64,000 bases of DNA from Vermamoeba vermiformis (GCA_045837725.1 JBEWZL010000044.1:62001-126000), one strand, 5' to 3'; counted from the stretch's first letter, positions 34,900-46,619 are shown. A program made the numbers and translations. The notes: generated by a model not told the origin, from the sequence alone.

Positions 34900-36140
34900 C
34901 TAATCACATTCTAAACGTTGAAAAGTTGAAAGCACTTCTAAAAGTAACTAAAGAAGCTATTTATAGCGGTATTAGTCTCGGTAAGAGTTCGTGTAACGGA
35001 ATCTGATCGCAAGAACATACCTCGATGTTGCTCGACTTCTAGTTTATATTTAATGAACTGCTCGTTCTCTTCGTCTATTTTGTATCCTAGTCCTTCAAAT
35101 AAAGCCAGTTGGCGTTGGAAGCCAGGATTGGGATTAATCCAAGATCTCTTTTCTTTGACAAACGCTAGAGCATCTTCTGCCGATAATTTCTTTTTATACA
35201 TAACATATCTATGATAGTAATAATTATTAGTATTATGAAGCAATCTTGAAGGAGGACAGCAAGATCTCGTATTACCAAAATTAGTAAAACTTTCAAAAGT
35301 CTTTCTGCGGTGCGCAATTAAATTTAGGTTTAATTACCATATATAATCTCAATATAAATTTTTATCTTTAAAATAGTTAAATTGCTTCGGTTTGGCATTG
35401 AGATCTGATGGAAAACCACTTACCCAACCATTATTGTTGGACTTCGCGATACACCAGCGGCGCTATAATAACGGAGAATTATTGAGATGAGCTAATTTAC
35501 AAACTATACTCGAAGAGGCACATTATGAGGTTTGCGATCGGGATCCGTTCGGTTCACTGAAAAATTTAAAAAGCTGTAGGAGGCTAACTTACCAATGAAT
35601 AAGCACTCTGCCGCCTTGCTCGACTACTTCGTCGATGAAATCGAAGCCTGTTATCAAAATATGAGAAAATAAATTAATTTTCGTCGCGATCAGGGAACTT
35701 ACAGTCCTCGAAGTGAGAAAGCAGATCTTCGTGCTCAAAATCTAGTACATCAATAAACTTCCAAATATAGCTAAATTGCTGCATGAAATAACAATTAGAA
35801 CGCTTAAATAATTAATTATAATAACCTACCTCGGGAAACTTTCGAGACAAAGATGCACCTACGGGTAGGATATGTGTAATTCCATATTTCTTTAATAATT
35901 CTATAAAAATAATAATTAGTAAGCCTGTAAATTTATCGAAGCGCAAAAACGGATTGGCTTGGACAGCTTGAATAAACGTCGCTAAATGAATACCAATCGT
36001 TTATATATAATTTATCATAATATAATTTATTGGCGCGAGGTCATACCGCTATTATAGGCTTGAGATTCGCTGCCAAGATAAACACTAGGAAGAATTTCAT
36101 CCAGAACTTCTGGATTGCTCCATCCAAATACGGGATGCAT
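34900..36140 (-). CDS. Dual-specificity protein phosphatase
   Basis: Seven exons: 36047-36140, 35830-35900, 35703-35778, 35593-35647, 35424-35462, 35021-35208, 34900-34937; 186 aa, the usual size of a small atypical DUSP. The active-site loop is assembled across an intron: VLIHC joined to AAGVSRSPTIMV gives HCAAGVSRS (HCxxGxxR with catalytic Cys and Arg). Upstream are ILPSVYLGSESQAYNS, LLKKYGITHILPVG and the general-acid region FEDCFDFID. Downstream are YVMYKKKLSAEDAL and NPNPGFQRQLALFE, both typical of the family. No kinase-interaction or targeting domain precedes the catalytic domain. The last exon (12 residues) is the least certain part. Confidence 0.85.
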
Positions 36141-36275
36141 AACCTTCTAAGAGACTATTTAATATATACAGGCGAATTCCTTATACGTTGTGCACCAGCA
36201 GCTGAAAAATTAAAATTGGTTTTGTTCGTCATTTTCAATTTATTTCCAGCTGGCGAGACTACAGACCATTTAAAT

Positions 36276-38848
36276 ATGGGCAATAAACCTTCAACTGCTG
36301 GCGGTAAGCCTGATAAGCGCCGTAATACGATTGCATCAGAACCAGCTGCGCAACCTAAATCCACGCCATCTTTTGGATCAGACCACCACGAACTTGCATC
36401 TGGCTCAACTGACGAAGATTTCACCTTAGATAAATTCTTACCACCTGGTTTCGTTGGAATTACCATTAATCCTCGTGTATTTTTCGAGGGTATTGAAACG
36501 CCAGACAACACATTCACTTGGTACCGTCAGATTTCAGAAACTGAAAAAACGCCCGTTGGAGACAAGAGGTAAATAATGATTTAATACATATTTTACTCGT
36601 AATTATACAATTACTTGTTTTTTACGTTGGAATTTTTAAATCTGACACTTTTCCAGCTCTGCCTCGTTAACGATGCTAATATTTCTGGATATAATTAGAA
36701 ACGATGATTAATACAATTACGGCTAATTCAATGCAATACTGCTTTTAATTTAATTCAATTCTAACGGAAAATCTTCTATCGCACTTTAAATTGCAATTAA
36801 ATTTGTGCTTCTTTGCTGCTTGCCACTAAACATCTGAATTATCCTATTAAACATAATATTAACAATATTGCAATATTGTTGCGGAACAACACTGCTTTTG
36901 AAATTGCGATTAAAAATTTTTAGATCTCGGATCTACAAAACTTAAAAATTATATAGTAACGTTATGAAATTTATCCTAATATGCAACATAATGCATATAA
37001 TTAAATAATTTTATTCCGTAGAGCGTACACACCTGTCCCCGAAGACGTCGATCACGTGCTCATCTTCGAGGTCACAGCCAAGTACAAAAAAGGAAAAGTC
37101 CTCACGAAATCTACCACAACGAAAGAGCCCGCCAAGGCATTGCAAACACCACCTCCTCGTACTGAATGGACTTTACACAAGGACTCTACTGAGACGGGTA
37201 AGTCATAGCCCAAAAATGGAAACTTTAATCGATGTTTGTTTCATGAAAATATATTAATTATTTCCTTTTATAGCACGTGAGAATTTGATTAAAGTATGCA
37301 CGTATAACATTTTGGCACCGATTTGGACGAACCCGGCCAACTACGATTGGTGTCCCGCTTGGGCTCTAGAATGGTCTTATCGTCGTGCAATTATCGTCAA
37401 AGAATTGTTGTCATATGACGCCGATATTATTTGCTTGCAAGTAAGTAACATAAGCACGACTAATAACATTTTCGTTGGAAAGTAGGGTCTGTTGTTAACC
37501 ATCACTTTTTCGCTCCTTTTTAGGAAGTCGATAACCAAGGATTCGAGAAAGATTTGCACCCCGAATTAGCCAAGCACGAGTACGAAGGTATTTTCAAGGA
37601 GAACGGCTCACGTGAAGGCACTGCTATCTTCTGGCGACGAAAGAGGTACGTCTCTGACACAAACTTTTGACACGTGTCAAACTATGTCATCAGCGATCAA
37701 TATCGCCACAATAATATCCTAGCATATACTTGCCTAATACAACTGACTTAAAATAATTTGAATTAGATTTGGACTCGTGGACTCGAAGAGCATTACCTTC
37801 AATGACACCGTCACGAGCCCTCGCGGTGAAAACGATTTGTACGATAAGATCAAAGAGAGACTCAAAGTCATTCACCACCACAACGTGGCACAGCTTTTGT
37901 TGCTCAAAGAAAAGGCTACTGGCAAACACCTCGCTGTGGCAAACACTCATGTACGTACCTTAGTACTCTATTCTTGTAATAATAGTTGATGATATTGTAA
38001 TGATTATATGGATACTCGTACTAATTGTTTTGTAGTTGTACTGGGGTTCGGATCCACATCCGTTGATCTACCAATTGCAAATTATGCAAGTCGAAATTAT
38101 TATGAAAGAATTGCAAGAGCTGCTCGGTGAGAATAAGGTAAGCAAATTATATATCGATTTAGTTTATATATTTTACTGACTTTTTGGTGTTGTAGCTGAG
38201 CGAGGAAAACTCTGGCATCTTGTTCGCTGGTGACTTTAACTCAACTTTGGAGAACGCTGTTCAACGATTTTTGAAGAGCGGACAAGTTGAAACGAACGAC
38301 GCCGAGCTCATTGATGGTAAGAAACTTGATTTTAGCTATTTTGATCGCGGACATTTTTGACACGGGCTTGGCAAGTCATGGTCGAGCACCAACTTCTCAT
38401 ATCATTTTAAAATATAGCATACGTACTAATCATATGTTACTTCCAGGATACTTTAAGGGCACCATTGACAAGCCATTGACCATTCCTTACAAGTTCCACA
38501 GTGCCTACGAACAATGCGGAGGCGAGCCCAAGTTCACTATCTACATCAAGTCTCACCAGAAGAGCATCGATTACATTTACTACAATGATAAGGCTTTGAA
38601 GGTTCATGGTGTTCTCAATCTTAGCCCGGAAGAGGTACGCTAATCTGAAGTTAATCGAAGTGATCTGAGCTAACCTTTTTTTGTAGGCGTACAAAGAGAA
38701 TCAATTTATTCCTAGCGTTCGCATCCCTTCTGATCACATTGCATTGATTAGTGCGTTCAAATGGAACGACGGCTCTGCACCAAAATCGGAACCCAAATCC
38801 GAGAAGATCGAACCTGAGAAGAAGGTTGAAACTGCTAGTGAAGAGTAA
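36276..38848 (+). CDS. Endonuclease/exonuclease/phosphatase-family nuclease (CCR4/Angel/PDE12-like) with N-myristoylation motif
   Basis: Nine exons: 36276-36568, 37022-37197, 37274-37440, 37524-37645, 37767-37950, 38036-38137, 38196-38316, 38447-38634, 38687-38848; 504 aa. The start MGNKPSTAGG fits an N-myristoylation signal. Residues 1-155 are low-complexity followed by a short beta-rich region. From about residue 157 the EEP fold shows KVCTYNILAP, DIICLQEVD (catalytic Glu), AVANTHLYW, ILFAGDFNS and IPSDHIALI (catalytic His), the set seen in CCR4, Angel/nocturnin and PDE12 nucleases that act on poly(A) or 2',5'-oligoadenylate. The C-terminal tail is Lys/Glu/Ser-rich. Substrate is not decided by sequence. 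A lipid-anchored member of this family is unusual. One intron holds TGACACGTGTCA at 37668-37679. Confidence 0.82.
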
Positions 38849-39000
38849 CCTAAACTTGTTATATTATACGCATATTAAACACCTATTTATTTCCTCAAGG
38901 AAAGTCTTTTTCTGCGGACTAGATCCCGACACCAAACTAGCTTTAGTGTAACAAGTTTTTATTGGATTTTAATACAATATGGGTTGCTTAATTAGTTAAC

Positions 39001-39971
39001 TTAAGCAGTGGGGGTGGGAACTACGCAAGTGTTAGCGGCGTTACGGACACATCCGCCAGGGCAAGGGTTGGTGGCGTTGAATTGCCAGCCAAAGTATTGA
39101 TCGTAGTAAGCAGTGTCGGAGAAGCTGATCAAAGTGGTAGCAGGAAGGACGTTACCATCAACAGACTTCTTGTCGATTTCCAAAGAAGAGACCATGATCT
39201 GAGTGAATCCCAACTCGGTCAAACGAGTGATGCTAGTGGCATAGATGTTTTCACCGAGACCAGCCCAGCGAGTAGCAGACATGCACATGGGGCAAGATTC
39301 ACCAGTAGTGTACAAAGAGAGTTCAGACCAGACAGCCTTGTTGCGGCCAGCACCAGGACCAACGGTGTTTTGGAACAAAGCAGCGCATCTAAATAAAATA
39401 ATATTAGTATTTGAATCATGAATTCGCTTTTCCCTAAAGTTTAAAATCAAGCTCAACAAATTTTGTGAGTTTGGATCGAGTGTCATATGTTTTTCCGTCT
39501 TAAGAGTCTTTGCAATGATTTAGCACAAAATCTTTTTTGAAACAACACACAAAGCAGTAAATAATAAGAAGAAAATAAATCGCTAAATTCAACTTACTCT
39601 CTGATGAGACGGATCTCAGCGTGATCAGTAGGATCGTAAGTGCTGCGAATACCAGTGGTAGCGCAGAGAAGAGTATCAGTGGTTCTGTTGACGATAACGG
39701 CACCAAATCCGTCACGAGGGCAAGGACCTTGAGCAGTGAAGCGAGTGGACATGGCGTAGTTCATCCAGTAGATGCGACGAGCGGGAGGAACACCGTTGAT
39801 AGTTTCAACACCAGTGAAGGTGTGGAAGTAATCGGGGTTGTGGTGGTGAGGAGGACGAGGAGGACGACCGTGACCGTGGCCGTGTTCGTGATCTCCACCT
39901 TGGCCACAAGCAACGACCAAAGTGCATCCGATCAGAGCGAAAACAGCGAGAAGAGCAAGCTTGTTGTTCAT
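39001..39971 (-). CDS. Secreted cytidine-deaminase-fold protein with His-rich N-terminus
   Basis: Two exons, 39598-39971 and 39001-39388, give 253 aa. A signal peptide (MNNKLALLAVFALIGCTLVVA) leads into a His/Gly/Pro-rich segment (DHEHGHGHGRPPRPPHHH) that could bind metal. The deaminase motif is complete: DHAEIRLIRE (zinc His and catalytic Glu) and SCPMCMSA (CxxC zinc ligands). Overall layout resembles guanine/tRNA-adenosine/CMP deaminases: a GFGAVIVN strand before HAE and ATSITRLTELGF after CxxC. Six further cysteines or prolines near the end fit an extracytoplasmic protein. Secreted deaminases are uncommon; a role in nucleoside scavenging or on foreign nucleic acid bases is inference. GGATAAATAGC on the minus strand (40028-40038), about 60 bp before the ATG, is a TATA candidate. 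AATAAA follows the stop. Confidence 0.8.
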
Positions 39972-40443
39972 CTTGTATGTTATTATTGTTATGAAAAGTT
40001 GATTGAAATAAACTGTCGTGCCTCTTTGCTATTTATCCTTTTTGCAATCGCGAGCCCTGATCGATATCACAGACTAATTTTTATTGTGAATGGACAGCGG
40101 AGAAACTAATTTTAGCGACGATCTATGACATTCGGGGTGTCTCGGAGATAAATGCCGAGGGTCTCTTCGCTGAATAGACAATAAGGTATTGATTATACCC
40201 GCATTGATTGCTCTTAATTTCAAAGGTATACCGAAAAAGTATATGTGACAGTTGAAGACACGCAGGAGACCTCCGAAGGTCGCAAATTCGTTTTTAAAGT
40301 TTATCAGTATTATATATCGAACACGTAGCTCTACTTTCCGAGCAAATTGTTCGAAAAAATTGATTTTCACGAGCAGAAAAAGCGGAATGGAATTCAACGC
40401 GGAAGATTGAACCGTTTCTTATTTTTTATGACATTAATAACGT

Positions 40444-41029
40444 CATATAGCCAAACAATAGTTACCGTAAAATTTGGTCTTTGAATCACCACTTTTGTGA
40501 ATTACAAAACGTCATAGAATAGCTGATACGTTCTACCAAATTTCTAACTCCCGACGCTGATTGACGTTGACTTTGCGCCCAAACATTTATTTTTGAGGAG
40601 CACCACAAATGAAGACGGAAAACTAGTGCTTAGGGAGGGCTTCTTTAATATTTTAATTAATTTTCGCTGGTGTGACTAAAGCGGTTGCACCCAAAATTGA
40701 TTGTCTTTCCTTAAATTCAATTTTTTTAAGCAAAATAGACAGAAAAATCGCGTTTTTGCGCTCGATCTGACTCGTGCACCTTAAATTGATTAATGAGCAA
40801 GCACCAACAACAACGCTTGATATAATATAGTGCCGCAGTGCTGAGCTGTGGCCATGTATCACGTTGTTTTTGTTTGTTTCAGCGTAACTAATCAAAACGG
40901 TGACGGGCACTTCCCAGGGTGCCTATTGGTCAGAAATTTGGCAGAAATTAAATAGTAGTGGTGATTACTGCTGTCATTTTGATTGGCAGGAGTAGCATCT
41001 TTTTACACTAACTATTGTTTGGCTATATG
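40444..41029. mobile_element. Short non-autonomous inverted-repeat transposon (MITE), about 580 bp
   Basis: The ends are inverted copies: CATATAGCCAAACAATAGTTA at the left, with its reverse complement at the right end, perfect for about 21 bp. Weaker similarity continues inward for roughly 100 bp, with shared words GTAAAA, AATCACCACT and CCAAATTTCT. If the target duplication is TA (40446-40447 and 41026-41027), the element proper is 40448-41025 and would fit Tc1/mariner-like elements; this is not decided because the match extends past the TA. No transposase frame is present. Confidence 0.6.
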
Positions 41030-41370
41030 TTAGCATGAATAAATATTATGCCAAGACACAAAGACTTTTTGATTTGTTCGCTGGCAAGCACAAATTGTCG
41101 GGGCCGAAGCGCAGATCCCTTGTTTCGCTTGATCTGCACTTCTTACCACTGACATTTGATATATTCATACTTTAGGGAAATTTATATCGTATCAAGTGCG
41201 GAGAAAGCTTTTCGGGACCGAACGTTTAGCGTAATAAATCAATGGATCCAAATTAAACCGTGGCGCTTTTTGATCCAACCGACGTATCAATCGGGAAAAT
41301 AGGAGTTTGAAGTATAATATTATGATTTAACGAAAAGAATAAGAAATTATCAATACTACACACAATTGAG

Positions 41371-41409
41371 ATTCTCCTTCAGCGGAGAATTGAGGGCTTT
41401 CGGAGCCCT
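41371..41409. other. Two adjacent short hairpins
   Basis: ATTCTCC-TTCAGC-GGAGAAT (41371-41390) is followed after two bases by AGGGCT-TTCGG-AGCCCT (41393-41409). Both stems are perfect. The pair lies in intergenic DNA and could belong to a small RNA or a degraded element; there is no other support. Confidence 0.25.
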
Positions 41410-41848
41410 GGAAATAGGCGCATTAAATCTTATTATTGGATGTACATGAGCATCCACAATATTATTGCAACTGAGCAAGCGGGCTGGAATCAGATAATCA
41501 TGATCCGATCAAAATCCAACGGGATTGGATAAAAAATCAATCAAATTGAAAAATCGTGTGGTAAATAATATAATTTTACTTTGATTTAATACGCCCTGGT
41601 AGGCATTAATGTAACTACTATCTACCGGTCACGTACCTTACTTCGCGCCACAATTTCAAATGACAGTTGCAACAGTCCAATGAATAATACGTAATACCAA
41701 TGATATAAAGTACTTTATGAGCTTATGCTGAGTTGTTACTTTCCGCTGGTGTTGTTGTTCTGCTGTTGCAGATTTGATTTTGTCCGCGTAATAAAATACT
41801 CAAAACCATACGTCCTTCAGTACGCTTCATAGCTTAATTAATATTAAA

Positions 41849-43156
41849 ATGGAAAAAAATAAGCCAAAGAAGAAGCGGAGCAAGCTAGACGTCGTGATAG
41901 GAGCAGGTAAGTTGTCAGTTCAATTTTCTTTATTTTTTCTATTAAAATCAATTAATTCAGTTAAACACTGGTAAATATTTAATTAATTTTTACGCTACGC
42001 AGTCTAACTTTTGCGAATATTACTAATGGACACCAGATCTAATTACATCTTTTTCTTTGTAAAGAGCGTGGTCTATCGTTTCAAAGCGATTTAATCAGCA
42101 TATTAGGTAAAGAACCAAAACGATCGTGAATCCACCCTAATTTCGATTCTCGTTAGTAACGATGAAGCTCTTCAAAAATCAGTTGAAAAGTATAAATTCT
42201 TACATAAGCCAGCATTTCCTCCAATTAACGATCGAGTAATTGCTATCGTAAGTAAAATGCTTGCTTTACTCCGCTGATCTAATCCAATCACAAAGGCGAT
42301 GAGTGGTCCAGGTGCTGCAGGTACAATAATATAATATATATTATAGTCGTGATCAAGGTTCCTTAATAAAGTTACAGGCAAGTCATCAAGTGCGATGAGA
42401 TTCACCCAGCCGAATGTCCCTATCGAAAGTAAGTCTTGCTGATGTTTCTTTACTATCCATTATCTAATTATTGACAGATTATGGTATGTGAAGACTCAGC
42501 TCGATTTAATACTGAACTGAGTTTGAACTTGCAAGATCCAACGATCGAAGATACAGATCGTGTCAAAGTAACTATCGATGGCGAAGAATACACCGTCCAG
42601 ATAATGTATTGGGGTAGTGTAGATGATGTATGTAGGCGGACCTATTCTTTTTTATTGACCTTCGCGGTATTAGGCCACAGCGGTGGAATTGTTTTACAAA
42701 ACTGGGATCCACGGCGTTTATCTCGTGTACAGCGTGGTCAGTGCCAACGCATTAGACGACGTCAAGAATTACATCGAAAAAATTCAAAAGTGGAAAGAAG
42801 CAGCTAATTTTCCGTTGCTAATAGCAGGGTAGGTCGACCGCTACGATACCCTGGTTTAAACACTAATTAATACTATTTTCTTAGAAATAAAATCGATTTG
42901 CCACAATGGCGAATAATTCGGCCAGAAGACGGACAAGCATTGGCGGACCAATACAACGCGCTATTTTTTGAAACTAGGTAAGCCCTCATATATACATAGC
43001 TTTAATATAGGTATCAATCTTACAGTCTAATGTAGTGCTAAAAATGGCACGAATGTTCACGAGGCATTCATGGCGCTCATTAAGCGGATCGTTGAAGTAC
43101 ACAAATACAAGACTAGAGTCAACAAAAAGTCAAAACGAGAGTGCAGCGTAATGTAA
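41849..43156 (+). CDS. Ras-like small GTPase with N-terminal extension, altered switch II and CaaX box
   Basis: Nine exons: 41849-41906, 42067-42106, 42157-42247, 42296-42320, 42378-42428, a 6-nt micro-exon 42478-42483, 42536-42627, 42674-42828, 42885-42977, and 43036-43156 as the terminal exon (ten segments in all); 243 aa. A basic N-terminal extension of about 63 residues (MEKNKPKKKRSK) precedes the P-loop SGPGAAGKSS. Inclusion of the micro-exon restores the Ras effector loop NYDPTIED. G4 is GNKIDL and G5 is ETSAKN. The G3 motif DTAGQ is replaced by YWGS, so nucleotide hydrolysis or switching is probably altered. The C-terminus is basic and ends CSVM, a farnesylation-type CaaX. A plasma-membrane signalling role is likely. 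Confidence 0.82.
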
Positions 43157-43476
43157 CTCAAGTCATATTATGACATGGCGAATGAGAGCTCCGTGATGCG
43201 ATAAGCGAACATCAGCACGCGTATGGTTGGAAATTTCCTTTAATTTCTGTGCACGGGTCTACGTTTTAAATTTCAAAGTGCCTTGTAGCACTAAGTGAAA
43301 TAGGAGCTTATAGAGACGTAGATAGTTGAATTTCGATTTGTACCAAAACACAATAAATTTGAAAGATTCATGACGCGAGAGCCACTTTTAGTGTGATTCT
43401 GCAGAAGCTTTTCCGTCTTTCAAGTATTTGTATTGCCGTTAGTTTTGTTATTTGAATTGTTTCCAATAGAAAAAGA
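43157..43476. promoter_or_regulatory. Intergenic region with Ras 3' end and receptor-kinase promoter
   Basis: 320 bp. AATAAA at about 43350 may serve the Ras gene. No other element was recognised. Confidence 0.35.
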
Positions 43477-46400
43477 ATGCAGATGCGCAGCGCTGCTTTT
43501 TTATTTATTTTAACATTCTTATTCTGCGCACTACAAGTCTCAGCAGAACCTGCTTGGGCGTGGATAGAAGGAGATATTACGGTACCTAATCTTCCTTCCC
43601 TCGTTGGCTCTTCTGTTGTACAAAGCGCAAACAAGAGAGATCTGTGGTTGTTTGGCGGATTAGGTACGAGCTTGCGCGAAAAAATATTTAAAATCTACAA
43701 TTAAGACAGAACATCTCGCAGAAAAAGTTATAAATAGTATGGCCATACTTTAAACGGTAATAAAATTATTCGCTATTTCTAACTTTTTTTGCGCTAAGGG
43801 CCAAACGAGCAGGATGGCAATAATTCCACCTTATTATGGAAGCTAGATGTGAAAAATAATTATACATGGGTGCCTATCACTACTGCAGGCGAAGATCCAA
43901 CTCTTCGAACTCAATCTCTTGTGTGGGTTGACACAAACGATAATTTTTTCGTTTATGGCGGTTATTTGCAAGGCAATCCTTACCAAATAGGCTCAGACTT
44001 ATGGATATATAATATAACAGCTAATGAATGGCGATTATTAAGAAAAGAATCAGCTGTGGTGCGAGGAGATCTTGGATTTGGAAACTCGACTACAACTCCT
44101 GGCCCTAGAGCGGCCTCTTGCACTTGGTTCGAAAATGACGAGTTGTGGTTATATGGAGGAGCAGTAGCATATGTTGACACGAGAAGATCAGCAGCGGATG
44201 TTTGGAAATACTCGATCACATCTGACACCTGGACTTGGACTTCAGGACAGATAGGAGAGAATGTACGGCCGTTGAACGAGGTTGACCTTCGTGTACCATC
44301 TAGTACGGCATTTCCAGGCTCATTTAACGAAGGTGGTTGTACTAAAGATATGAACGGAAACGTGTGGTAAGATCAGATCGAAATTTTATTTTTTTGGTTT
44401 TTTATTTATACAATAATTTACAATTATTAGGTTTTATGGATCAACACCCGACACAACCGTCGAATCAAATCAAATTTGGAAATTCAATCTGGCTAGTTTG
44501 AATTGGACTTTTGTGGATGGGACTTGTATTGTGCAAAATGGAAGTTGGGTGCAAGGACGATATGGCTGGCAAAGCACTATTGGCGAGTACAATGGGCTGA
44601 ATTTCCCGCCATATTCATTTTCAATCACGCTGGTCTATTCCGGCAACAACATGATCACGCTATTTACCAGACAGTCTGCAATATGGAGCTACAACATCAC
44701 TAGTAATCAATGGGCTACTATAATACCTTCGGGTATTAGAATATACGAAGATTACAACGTCACTGCAAGTCGTTCGGAATTTCAAGTGCGATCTGCATCC
44801 AACAACCCTGGCGCAAGACTTCAATATGGATATCCGCAAACATTAGGAAGCCTTTGGATTGTACGTGGAAACGCGACTGCTGACGGAGATCTCCCTGCAG
44901 ATACCTTCGTCTACTCAATTGATATTTGTGGCTCGGATCTGGCTCCGAGTTGTAGCCCAAACTCAGCGTGCGTCGATAAGATTGGCTACGCAGAGTGCCG
45001 ATGCGATGAAGGATATGAAAGTGATGGAGTCACGTGCCAGAAGATCGTAATTCCGTCACCTGAAGATTCTTTCTGGCCCGCCAATAATGAAGGGCTTGGC
45101 TCATCTCCCCTCGCGATATCTCGCAACGCGGAGCTCGTTAAAAAAGTCATCCCCGGCGTTCTCGTGCCTGTTGCAGTACTGGCGGTGGCTATTCCGTTTG
45201 CTGTTGTTTGCCTCAAGCGTCGCAAAAGTGCTGCCAAGAAGGATGAAAAGAGCTACGAAGACCGCAGCTCTAGTGGCACTACGGTTAGTTTGATTAATTC
45301 TCAATCTCAATAGACCACATGGACTAATGGATTTGATAGTACTTGAATATGAGCGGAGTTACTATGACCAACACGACTTCGGGATCTACCAACAATTTGG
45401 ACTTGCCCGTCTCGAATTTCACTCAAAGCCAAAGTAGCTCAGAGGCAGATAAGATGAATATACCTTACTCTGAATTGAAGATTCGTCACGAGATTGGTGC
45501 GGGAGCGTACGGCAAAGTGTTCATCGGTGAATGGCAAATGACAACAGTGGCCATGAAGATTAGTGGCTACACTTCATCACAAGAGTTCTTGCACGAGGCT
45601 GCCCTATTGACGTAAGTTTTGAATGGCAAAGTTGGGTGACGTCACAGCAATGGCTAACTCGTTTTTGAAGCAATCTTCAGCCACATCCAAACGTCGTTCA
45701 AATTATTGGTGTGTCAAAGTCAACCGACGGCGTAAACACAATTATGATTATGGAGTACTGTGACGGAGGTACGCTACTCGATATTCACATCAATCACGTG
45801 TTCGCTCAACATCATTTTTTTTTTGCCTATTTAGGAAGTCTCGACAAAGTACTGTCAAAGTCTAAGGTGCCATTCGCGGCAAAACTGCATTACTTGTCGG
45901 GCATTGCTAAGGGCGTGTATCACCTGCACAAAAACAATATTATTCATCGTGACTTGGCTGCTCGCAATATTTTATTGTCTCGGGGTGAGCCCAAGATATC
46001 AGTAAGTAATACATTTTCCTATATAATAATTTTGCGAATAAAAATTAATTTTTTTATTAGGACTTTGGTTTGTCTCGTAAAGTAGAAGATCCGACGAACT
46101 CTGGCAAGACTAAATCAACTGTGGGTCCCTTACGATGGATGGTACTATATTATCGCTATTATAGCTAAAAATTAGCGAGTTAATGATTTAAAATACACAG
46201 GCGCCCGAATCTATTGCAACGACTGAATATAGCGTTAAATCGGATGCTTGGAGCTTTGGAATACTTTGCTGGGAAGTTCTCGCTGAAGAAGAGCCGTATG
46301 ATAAGTCACAAGAGGATCAATTGGATCTCGCTATTGCAATTAGGTACGAAAAGACTTGGAATTCTTTTTAAGTATTAAAAATCTAAGTTTTAATATGAAT

Positions 46401-46619
46401 TTATAGGGATCAGGGAGTGACTCCTCCTATTGATGATAAATGGAACAAAGAACTTGTAAAGCTGATGCAAGATTGTTGGAGTAAAAATCCTGAATCCAGA
46501 CCGGTACGTAGTCGTTACGACGCATCCACAAAAGCTCGTTTATTGAACTGGCCTCATTAACGTGATCGCTGCAGGATTTCAAAGATATATGCGAAAGAAT
46601 AAGCAGAATTGCAAGCTAA
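43477..46619 (+). CDS. Kelch-EGF receptor tyrosine-kinase-like protein, copy 1
   Basis: Ten exons: 43477-43663, 43799-44366, 44431-45283, 45340-45611, 45671-45768, 45835-46001, 46061-46141, 46201-46343, 46407-46503, 46575-46619; 836 aa. A signal peptide (residues 1-24) leads to a kelch-type beta-propeller ectodomain with repeated DLWLFGG, NFFVYGGY, DLWIYN, DELWLYGG, ADVWKY and WTWTSG. One EGF unit follows near 416-455 (ECRCDEGYESDGVTC), then one TM helix near 490-515, then the kinase from about 577. Kinase motifs: GAGAYGKV, VAMK, HRDLAARN, DFGLSRK, RWMAPES, SDAWSFG and LMQDCW...RP. HRDLAARN and the APE context are of tyrosine-kinase type. The intron at 45284-45339 contains an in-frame stop, so splicing is needed to join receptor and kinase; its donor is GTTAGT. 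It is followed directly by the secreted-protein array. Confidence 0.88.

Larger units (their letters stand above)
39972..41848. other. Long intergenic region containing a MITE
   Basis: 1.9 kb without a supported gene between two divergently pointing genes. Besides the inverted-repeat element at 40444-41029 and the hairpin pair at 41371-41409, I see only AT-rich sequence and short antisense frames (40074-40397, 40653-40910) without recognisable motifs. Confidence 0.5.

Noticed and set aside
35881-35990. An extra phosphatase exon reading FLRFDKFTGLLIIIF
   Set aside because: It is open in frame, but inclusion would break the standard spacing between YLGSESQAYNS and LLKKYGITHIL; direct splicing 36047 to 35900 restores it.
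42481-42535. Continuous frame reading MVCEDSARFNTELSLN as part of the Ras protein
   Set aside because: It is out of phase with the preceding exon; treating it as a 50-nt intron after the 6-nt exon restores NYDPTIED.
45284-45339. Premature stop splitting receptor and kinase into two genes
   Set aside because: The stop lies in an intron with donor GTTAGT and acceptor GATAG; phase 0 joining is matched exactly by the paralog at 53887-53950.
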